Assembly: GCF_012273895.1 (NCBI RefSeq)
Contig: NC_052106.1
Coordinates: 7,874,001-7,938,000 of the forward strand
Origin: Zerene cesonia
Lineage: Eukaryota > Arthropoda > Insecta > Lepidoptera > Pieridae
Direction of reading: 5' to 3'
Length of the DNA stretch: 64,000 nt
Shown: positions 56,377 through 64,000 of the stretch, piece by piece
Layout: each line of letters starts with the position of its first letter
How positions within the stretch are numbered: the first letter of the stretch is position 1
Translations under genes and position numbers: made by a program
The notes under the pieces: model-generated
Databases searched by the model: none
The model's input: the letters and a program-made list of their open reading frames with translations, nothing else
What the model was told of the DNA's origin: nothing

Positions 56377-56883
56377 TCTATACTAATATTTTAAAGCTGA
56401 AGAGTTTGTTTGATTGTATGTTTGAACGCACAAATTTTGTATGTGGGAGTCGAGCACGCTTCGGCACGAATTGGGCCAGCTCGCACCGGGGAAGTACCAC
56501 ACCCCCACAGAAAACCGGCGTGAAATAGTGGCATGCCACTGTGTTTCGTACGGTGAGTGGGGGAGCCGGAGGCCCCTTTCCTTTTCCTCACCTGTCCCAG
56601 TCCATTCCTTCTTTCCAGTCGATAATCCTTTCCTTTTTCCTTACCCCATAAAAGCGGGCAGCGCATTCGCAGAGGCACTACCTTTGCGAATGTTCATGGG
56701 CGATGGTGATCGCTTACCATCAGGCGAACCATCAGCTCAGTTGCCCGCTATGACATAAAAAAAAAAATATCTCAGAAACTACTGGTCCGATTTGAAAAAT
56801 TCTTTCAGTGTTAGATAGCCCATTTATTAAAGAAGGCTAAAGGCTATACATGTACAAAGGGCGAAGCCGGAGCGGCCCACTAG
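56377..56883 (+). mobile_element. Helitron carrying a SINE insertion
   Basis: The Helitron starts TCTATACTAATATTTTAAAG after A and ends GAGCGGCCCACTAG before T. It is interrupted at about 56440-56768 by a SINE-like element. The outer halves are GCTGAAGAGTTTGTTTGATT and TCAGAAACTACTGGTCCGAT TTGAAAAATTCTTTCAGTG. Confidence 0.8.
56440..56768 (+). mobile_element. Poly(A) SINE-like element, subfamily A, full length, nested
   Basis: From GTGGGAGTCGAGCACGCTTC to CTATGACATAAAAAAAAAA, nearly identical to 41786-42129. It lies inside the Helitron and so is younger. No clear TSD. The 95- and 105-codon frames are shadows. Confidence 0.9.
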
Positions 56884-57689
56884 TCTATTATACAATCCAT
56901 TAAACATTATCACAGTCATATATAATTTAAGCAGATGTGAATATCAACAAACTTCATAATACACAAACCGAGTTTCAATAATAGCGACAAAGCCATTAAA
57001 TTTTAATTACACACACGCTATTGAATATGGCCTCGACATTCATTCATTTCTTTTCAATTTGCATATGAACAATTAGACCGTTATTCATCTCTCAAACCCG
57101 CGAATGAATAATTTATAAGTTCTATTAACAATTAATGGAACTTGTATTTGATCTCTTTAATTTTTATTCAGAGAAGCGCTCGTTTTAATGAACGATATTA
57201 ATTTGGTATTGAGGTGCTTTTAGACTATTGCGAGTGGAAATAATTGTAAAAAAACACGCTTTAAGGATAAAATCGACTTCGTTCTCGCACTTGCTCGTAT
57301 ATAGAATATATATACGGAAATTATTCAATCCTCATATTATTTTTGTATCCAACCCGGCAGTTCTTGATAGAACAAACAAATAAACAACCTGCGCCTATCG
57401 TGTTTAGTTTCCAAACTGACTATTATATAACTAAACCTACATTTTCCTCGAGGTAAAGCAAAAAGCATCTTATCCTAATTTGAGCTGTGATATGTCAGTC
57501 AAGTCAGATTTTTATACACGAGACAGTAAAAAAGATAGATAGATCCGTAGCCAAAAAGCCTGAAAAGACGGTAGTAATAAATAAACGTCAAACATTCCCT
57601 CACAGTCAATTTGTTGCTTGATTCATTAATACCAACGTGTCTTCTGCCGTGGACATTTTTGTTACGTAATGTTTTGTGATCGATGCTTG
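56884..57689. other. AT-rich stretch, nothing recognised
   Basis: No exon and no repeat family seen. Confidence 0.5.
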
Positions 57690-57770
57690 CTATGGTACAG
57701 TGGTGACTGGTGGGTGGCTATAGGATCAGGGGTTCAATATCGGAAGAAAAGCGTTTGGTAGAGTATTTTG
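57690..57770 (+). repeat. tRNA-like SINE head (weak)
   Basis: CTATGGTACAGTGGTGACTG GTG and CAGGGGTTCAATATC are A- and B-box-like at proper spacing. Similar order to 42840-42905. Confidence 0.45.
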
Positions 57771-57935
57771 AAAATATGATATCTCAAACTCAAATATTTG
57801 TTAAATGAGACTTCTAGAAGCACTTGAATCGTAAGATTGTTTTTTTATTTACCTTTATATAATACAGTTTTTTTATATGTGGCAACAGAGTAGACACGTC
57901 TCCTGATGGTGAGTATTCAGCGTATCCCATGTATA

Positions 57936-58267
57936 TGGGAGTCGAGCAGGCTTCGGCACGAATTGGGCCAGCCCGTACCGGGGAAGTACCACACGCTTAC
58001 AGAAGACCGTCGTGAAATAATGGCATGCTACTGAGTTTCGTTCGGTGAATGGAGGAGCCGGAGCCCATATCCTCTTCTTTACCCTTCCCAGTCCTTTCCT
58101 TTCTTCCACTCGTAAATCCTTGCTTAATCTCTTTCCAATTTAAAGTCGGCAAACCATTTGTAGAGGCGTAAAGTCTCCAATCGATCTAACTCTCTCCAAA
58201 TGTTCATGGGCGGTGGTAGCGCTTACCATCAGGCGACCCACCAGCTCCATTACTGACAGTGACATAA
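57936..58267 (+). mobile_element. Poly(A) SINE-like element, subfamily B, full length
   Basis: From ATGGGAGTCGAGCAGGCTTC to CAGTGACATAAAA. It contains GAGGCGTAAAGTC and GGTAGCGCTTACCATCAGGC GACCCACCAG, the subfamily B markers. The tail is short, so the copy is older than those with long A runs. Confidence 0.85.
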
Positions 58268-58774
58268 AATATATTTGTTATTGTAGAGTTCACATGAATG
58301 TGGCTTTATGATTAATTATTATATATAGACATCATTTTAAAGTGATAAAGCATATTTCTTATTTTATGGCGATGGTTAGGTATATGGTTTCCATAGGTAC
58401 TGATATGAAAATAACCAAATAAAAGAGAAATTGCGTAGTTATGTAAAACCAATAAAAGATAATACCTCCCAATGGACGAATAAAGCGAGATCGGAGATAA
58501 CATTTTTCCCTTGTTTCCTCAATTATCTTAATTAATTCGGTTAATATCTAATTGGAGACTTTAATTCTGTTGAAAGCTCTCAATTGAACTCATTTCAATT
58601 TCAGATATTGATATAAAATAACTTTGGATTTGCCCTTAAGGCCGTCTTAAAGAAATGTCCCTAATTTATCCAATTTCTGAGTTTTATATTAATGATATTT
58701 TAATATCTCGTCTCATATATGTCTGATTTGTTTTCTTATATATTCTTTGACGGAGGAACCACTACGAAACGGAA

Positions 58775-58830
58775 CTAGCATTCCGCCCGTGGCTTCGCTC
58801 AGACTTGGAAAGTGGACAACAAAATTTTGC
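58775..58830 (-). mobile_element. CTAG-type element end, reversed
   Basis: CTAGCATTCCGCCCGTGGCT TCGCTCAGA shows the reversed Helitron 3' signature. The rest is not traceable. Confidence 0.4.
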
Positions 58831-58924
58831 ACTTCGTAGTTATTCGAATACTGTACCTAATATATATGTATATATATTTTTTTATTTTGATATCTCCTCA
58901 ACTTTTTATTTAAGCTAAATAACT

Positions 58925-59119
58925 TCCTGCCTATTTCCTTCTCCTACCCCTTCCCAGTCCATTCCTTCTTTCCTGTCATCAATCCTTTCCTTATCCCTTA
59001 TCCCTTAAAAGCGGCCAGTGTATTCTCAGAGGTCTGAGCTTCTGCGAATGTTCATGGGCGGTGGTGATCTTTTACCATCAGGCGAACCACCAGCTCAGTT
59101 GCCCGCTATGACATAAAAA
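58925..59119 (+). mobile_element. Poly(A) SINE-like element, subfamily A, 5' truncated
   Basis: From CTGCCTATTTCCTTCTCCTA to GCCCGCTATGACATAAAAAAA. The first ~120 bases are missing. Confidence 0.85.
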
Positions 59120-59424
59120 AACCCATTAAGAAACCTCAATTTCTTATTTTTTTCCCCGGATACATGTAATAATATACAGCTAATGAGTAGAACCAAGCAT
59201 TGGTCCGTATAAAATTGTGTCAAAAGCTGTTCGTTGGTTTTTTCGTCATTGCATGGACAAACACGCAAATAGACAATCAGACGAATAGAGACACGAAAAT
59301 ATTTATAATAATTGTTATTCTTTATAATAGATCGCTATTGCATAACAAATACTATTGTTATAGTATACTGAAATGCGTGGTAACCTTTTTCTATATGTTT
59401 GTTTTCTATTAATTGCTAAAAATT

Positions 59425-59650
59425 AATCCACCACGCTGGCCAAGTACGGGTTGGCCGTCACATGTCGTCGGACTATTTTTCTCGGACATACCGGTTTCCT
59501 CACGATGTTATCCTTCACCATTTCGATCAGTGGTGATGGTATCAACAGATAAATTGAAAAATTAATTTACATCCTGCACGCTTGCCTGGTCTCGAACCCC
59601 CGATTTTAAGTCCGAGGTCCTCACAACCGAACAAGATATATATTGTACAC
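59425..59650 (-). mobile_element. tRNA-headed SINE, 3' tail partly lost, minus strand
   Basis: ATCCACCACGCTGGCCAAGT ACGGGTTGGC, CCGGTTTCCTCACGATGTTA TCCTTCACC and CTCGAACCCCCGATTTTAAG give tail, body and B-box region in the same reversed order as 29695-29986. Confidence 0.65.
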
Positions 59651-61134
59651 AGTTAGCCGTTATTTCAACTTGGTTTTACATGATTACAAAACTATTTTAA
59701 CGTAAAGCCTTAGCTTTGTAGATTTAATTTAAATAAAGCACTCGTATCTGAAAGTTTCCTCCATTTATTTCAAATACAAATTCAAATTTAATTCAGTAAA
59801 TGGTTATACGATTCAAACCTTGAAATACATTGAAATGGTCTACGGATATATTTCTATTCGTCCTGCTTTTATTCGGGTTAAACTGTTTTATTCTTATGTT
59901 ATCTTAAATCTAAACTTCTACGAAGAGGACTTTATTTTCTGTTCGTGTTATAGACATGGATATACTAAAAAATAACTACAAAACTGATATAATATTGGAC
60001 TTCTTAAACGTATGTAAAATAAAGGCGATATTGATTATATATCTCAGCTTAACCCAAGTGGAGCCCAGTTCCTTGTATATTTAAAAAGAAATTTTGAAAA
60101 TATAAAATAGAAGCAGTGCCCCGCGGTTACCTACGTCATACATAATGTTACATTATAGTCGATATAGCCAAGCAATAAATGGACTATTCAAAAAAATTAC
60201 TTCAATTCGAACCAGTAGCTCCTCAGATTAGTGCGATCAAGCAAACAAACTGTTCTGCTTTACATTTAAGCTTTATATGTTACAAGAGATCTTGGATTCT
60301 GTTCGGTTTTAACAGTGTTTTTGAGTTACGATACATACATAATTGGTTGTAAGTAATATTATTCCTTTTTTGTATTTCAAACTAAAATATAAGGTTGTGT
60401 AATTCATTCGATAAATATCTTATTTGATTATTAACAGTCTTGTTTTACGTAAAATTAACGCAAAAATACATTGCTTGCTGCACAGATTGGTCTTTCACTG
60501 TTAGGAATTATCAACAGCAAGAGTAAGGACAAATGATACGGGTAACAATAAATCGTATTTATTTTTAAAACAATTGGAATGTAACTCGATCACATTTTAT
60601 CAATGTAGTCCGATTTCAGAGGCTTATCACAAAATAGCTGTTACCTTTGGAATTCGACTCATTCGCTTGAACGGAACAAAGAGAAGCGAATGGATTTGTC
60701 ACGATATCGTATTTCAGTCGATTAATTATATACAAAGTGTTGGCATTTGAAAGTGATTTATTTTCATTTTGAATATACTAGACATTTCATGATTAGATTT
60801 TATACGCAATTTATTATTAAATAAGTGACCAGCGTGGCGGATTACATTATGATACCATATAAATTTAAATAAATCAGATTTTCCTTTTACTTTCTAGTTA
60901 TTCTACTTTTCATTGATTTCTGTAACTAGCCTTGTCGGCATTCTAACACAACAAAGAAAAATTGTTCCGTCGAAATAAAATCTGATTAACTTCAATAATT
61001 ACTTATAGATGTACTTATAATAATAATGATATTATAATTATGATAATAATATTTATAATTGTTCAGAAAATCACTTGCTAACGCTGCCCAAATATATATT
61101 TTAAAACTTCTGTAGTAAGAATGCAAGGGATATG
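59651..61134. other. AT-rich stretch, nothing recognised
   Basis: No exon, RNA or repeat family seen. Confidence 0.5.
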
Positions 61135-62423
61135 TACAGTGCCCGCCACTTGAATAGCCTCATCGTAAAAATTAATATTTCACATAGTAATATAAAAAGG
61201 AGATATACATCAAGCATCGTATATTAAATAAAACAGGAAGCCTTGNNNNNNNNNNNNNNNNNNNNNNNNNNNNNNNNNNNNNNNNNNNNNNNNNNNNNNN
61301 NNNNNNNNNNNNNNNNNNNNNNNNNNNNNNNNNNNNNNNNNNNNNNNNNNNNNNNNNNNNNNNNNNNNNNNNNNNNNNNNNNNNNNNNNNNNNNNNNNNN
61401 NNNNNNNNNNNNNNNNNNNNNNNNNNNNNNNNNNNNNNNNNNNNNNNNNNNNNNNNNNNNNNNNNNNNNNNNNNNNNNNNNNNNNNNNNNNNNNNNNNNN
61501 NNNNNNNNNNNNNNNNNNNNNNNNNNNNNNNNNNNNNNNNNNNNNNNNNNNNNNNNNNNNNNNNNNNNNNNNNNNNNNNNNNNNNNNNNNNNNNNNNNNN
61601 NNNNNNNNNNNNNNNNNNNNNNNNNNNNNNNNNNNNNNNNNNNNNNNNNNNNNNNNNNNNNNNNNNNNNNNNNNNNNNNNNNNNNNNNNNNNNNNNNNNN
61701 NNNNNNNNNNNNNNNNNNNNNNNNNNNNNNNNNNNNNNNNNNNNNNNNNNNNNNNNNNNNNNNNNNNNNNNNNNNNNNNNNNNNNNNNNNNNNNNNNNNN
61801 NNNNNNNNNNNNNNNNNNNNNNNNNNNNNNNNNNNNNNNNNNNNNNNNNNNNNNNNNNNNNNNNNNNNNNNNNNNNNNNNNNNNNNNNNNNNNNNNNNNN
61901 NNNNNNNNNNNNNNNNNNNNNNNNNNNNNNNNNNNNNNNNNNNNNNNNNNNNNNNNNNNNNNNNNNNNNNNNNNNNNNNNNNNNNNNNNNNNNNNNNNNN
62001 NNNNNNNNNNNNNNNNNNNNNNNNNNNNNNNNNNNNNNNNNNNNNNNNNNNNNNNNNNNNNNNNNNNNNNNNNNNNNNNNNNNNNNNNNNNNNNNNNNNN
62101 NNNNNNNNNNNNNNNNNNNNNNNNNNNNNNNNNNNNNNNNNNNNNNNNNNNNNNNNNNNNNNNNNNNNNNNNNNNNNNNNNNNNNNNNNNNNNNNNNNNN
62201 NNNNNNNNNNNNNNNNNNNNNNNNNNNNNNNNNNNNNNNNNNNNNGTTTCCAACGTTCCGCGCTTAGACAAATTCCGACTTGTTTATGTGTCGTTCGATA
62301 AACGCCACGACGTACAATTTAAAAATTATTTATAATTAATTTGATTTATTAATACAAATTATCACGTGTAATTATAATACTCATAAAAAATAGGGTGAGG
62401 CTATTCAAGTGGCGGGCACTGTA
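61135..62423 (-). mobile_element. Tc1/mariner-type DNA transposon, centre missing
   Basis: Perfect 26-bp terminal inverted repeats (61137-61162 and 62396-62421, beginning CAGTGCCCGCCACTTGAATA) are each flanked by TA (61135-61136, 62422-62423), the target duplication of the Tc1/mariner superfamily. The centre is a 1000-N gap. On the minus strand just right of the gap a reading KSEFV-stop-ARNVGN resembles the N-terminus of Tc1-like transposases with an in-frame stop (rightmost end about 62300). The readable part holds no complete transposase, and its likely inactivation is an inference from that stop. Confidence 0.85.
61246..62245. other. Assembly gap, exactly 1000 N, inside the transposon
   Basis: Placeholder gap. 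The two frames of about 350 codons that cross it are artefacts of N. True size unknown, so the element's length is unknown. Confidence 0.99.
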
Positions 62424-62710
62424 TTTTAAAATTATCGTCGATATTTATTCCAGTACATCTGAGTTTGAATGGCAAAGCTTTGTGTAGTGTTTGTAACAGT
62501 CGGATAAAATAGTACACAATTATTAAGCTGTGGACATAAAAAATATAAATAACAATACTAAAATAACTTAAGCCTTTTTTATTTTGTGTCAGAAAAAAGG
62601 CTATTGGTTCGAGTCCATTGGGTTACAAGTTTTTGCTCTGTGTAGCTGTGTTTTCATACAATTTCTTCTAATAGAGTGCGATAATGTTATTACTGAAATA
62701 TTTCATGGCA

Positions 62711-62910
62711 CTAGCTTTCCGCTCGCGGCTTCGCCCGCAAACCAAAGGAAAAAAACATCATTTTCTGAGTTTTCCTCAAATAGTTCCCATTTCCTTAAGA
62801 TTTCATTATAAAAACTATACAAATAAATATGTATTACGTTATTTATCACGTAAATTTTTATCCTAATCGGTTCAGTGATTTCGGCGTAAAAACAGACATA
62901 ATCTAAAAAA
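62711..62910 (-). mobile_element. Helitron-like element, minus strand
   Basis: CTAGCTTTCCGCTCGCGGCT TCGCCCGC (reversed 3' end with a GCGGGCGAAGCCGCG hairpin) and a body with TTTATCCTAATCGGTTCAGT GATTTCGGCG. The two 60- to 75-codon frames are shadows. Confidence 0.55.
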
Positions 62911-62914
62911 ATAC

Positions 62915-62970
62915 TTAATGTCATTTAATTTATATTACACATATTTATAATATAAATTAAATGACATTAA
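62915..62970. repeat. Inverted repeat, 23-bp perfect arms, 10-nt loop
   Basis: TTAATGTCATTTAATTTATA TTA (62915-62937) is the exact reverse complement of 62948-62970. It adjoins the right edge of the preceding Helitron-like element. It could be a MITE relic or a chance AT-rich hairpin. Confidence 0.9.
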
Positions 62971-63390
62971 ATCATTTTATACATCACCTTGTTAAAAATT
63001 AAGGTTATATGATTGTATAATTCTGAATCACTTTAATTAAAAATATGTAGAATATAGTACTTGATATCTAATCACCTATTTACTTAATAAAAAAATATAC
63101 CCGATCCAGAATAAAAAGTGGTCAGCCCTAATCTCCTAGGGTTGTCAACTATCAGTAACCGAAATCTCGATAAGTTACAAGGTAAGAATAGACGTTGACG
63201 TTGGCCGCTGTAACAATTAATGTACCCGGATATTAAATCCGCCATTATCCTGCTTTTGTGGCTCTTGGATATCCGAAATATCACACGGCAGGCGGAACAC
63301 CCGCGTTTTATTTTGACGCTGATAAGATCTGTTCGGCTTTCCTGCTGTCTCCTGCACTTAAAATAGAGAGGAGAGGAATTTCATATCACT
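62971..63390. other. AT-rich stretch, nothing recognised
   Basis: Frames here are short and unrecognisable. No exon features. Confidence 0.5.
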
Positions 63391-63556
63391 ACGTAGTATA
63401 AAGCAAATTCGCTTTCCGCGTCTGTACTTACGTATGTATATTTAGATCTTTTTGATAGGTTTTTAGATAGACATGATTCCAGAGGAAGGTTTATATTTAT
63501 AACAACAACTATTAAATACTCGAGCGAACACGTACGAAGTCGAGGGTAAAAGCTAG
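63391..63556 (+). mobile_element. Helitron-like element ending CTAG
   Basis: ACGTAGTATAAAGCAAATTC GCTTTCCGCGTC, ATTCCAGAGGAAGGTTTATA and the end CGAAGTCGAGGGTAAAAGCT AG/T. Shares blocks with 20180-20342. Confidence 0.55.
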
Positions 63557-63682
63557 TAGGCTATAAAGGTTTATTCATAATAATTTTATTGTAAATGTTA
63601 AAATTATTCAAATTACCGAAATAAATGGATCTACATTCAAATACGGTTAGCATCGAGTTTTAAATGCTTAACGTATATAATA

Positions 63683-63897
63683 CTAGCAATCCCGGCGAAC
63701 TCCGTTTCGCCACCAGATGGCTGTATGTGAAAAATGATTTTCCCACTTTTCTGTTGAAATGTTTCCTGAATTTTCTTTGCTATAAACCTCACGGAGCTCG
63801 AGACCTTTCCAACGAATGCAAAACCGTAGAAGTCCGTTCGTGCGTTCTGGAGTTATAGCGTCAGGAAGGAAAACCCGACTTATTTTTATATAGTAGA
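63683..63897 (-). mobile_element. Complete small Helitron of a different family, minus strand
   Basis: On the minus strand it starts TCTACTATATAAAAATAAGT and ends GGGATTGCTAG. A perfect 6-bp hairpin GGCGAA-ACGGAG-TTCGCC lies about 8 bp from the CTAG end. Flanks fit an A|T site. The 64-codon frame over it is a shadow. Confidence 0.7.
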
Positions 63898-64000
63898 TTA
63901 TTCATATGCATTAAATAGTTTATTGCAACATATATACCATGTAAATTTAATTATATTTTAAAACATTTTAAATAGCGTAAACCAAAACAAACCAGTGCTT

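Overview
This window is AT-rich insect nuclear DNA, almost certainly from a moth or butterfly (Lepidoptera). Short GC-richer exons with GT-AG splice sites sit in very long introns. The repeats are of lepidopteran character: small Helitrons that end in a hairpin plus CTAG, tRNA-headed SINEs, and a poly(A)-tailed SINE-like family. There is no sign of operons, bacterial genes, CRISPR, rRNA or canonical tRNA genes.

The only protein-coding gene I can support is a Shaw-type (Kv3 class) voltage-gated potassium channel on the + strand. Three consecutive internal exons are visible: 20743-20875 (second half of the T1 tetramerisation domain), 42250-42429 (T1-S1 linker) and 51880-52101 (S1, the S1-S2 loop and S2). 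They join in frame to 178 complete codons plus one base. The introns are about 21.4 kb and 9.45 kb, the second being uncertain because it contains assembly gaps. The start of the protein and the S3-S6/pore part are not visible. They lie outside the window or, less likely, in a gap.

Layout: 1-20742 is intron or upstream DNA with scattered transposable elements (TEs). 20876-42249 is a TE-rich intron. 42430-51879 is an intron with three 1000-N gaps. 52102-64000 is the next intron, still without a further exon. The main repeat classes are: (a) Helitrons with 5' TC, a hairpin and CTAG, inserted between A and T; (b) a poly(A)-tailed SINE-like family in two subfamilies; (c) tRNA-headed SINEs; (d) a short element carrying the motif CGAAACGTCGGG with 12-13 bp target-site duplications, possibly Penelope-related; (e) a Tc1/mariner-type transposon with 26-bp terminal inverted repeats (TIRs) and TA duplication whose centre is an assembly gap; (f) non-LTR retrotransposon 3' ends.

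I found no convincing new multi-gene system. The most interesting items are the TSD-bounded CGAAACGTCGGG family, Helitrons and SINEs sitting within 30-180 bp of channel exons, a near-perfect 39-nt palindrome, and the gap-split Tc1-like element. The internal and leading gaps look like fixed-size placeholders and mostly break inside repeats.
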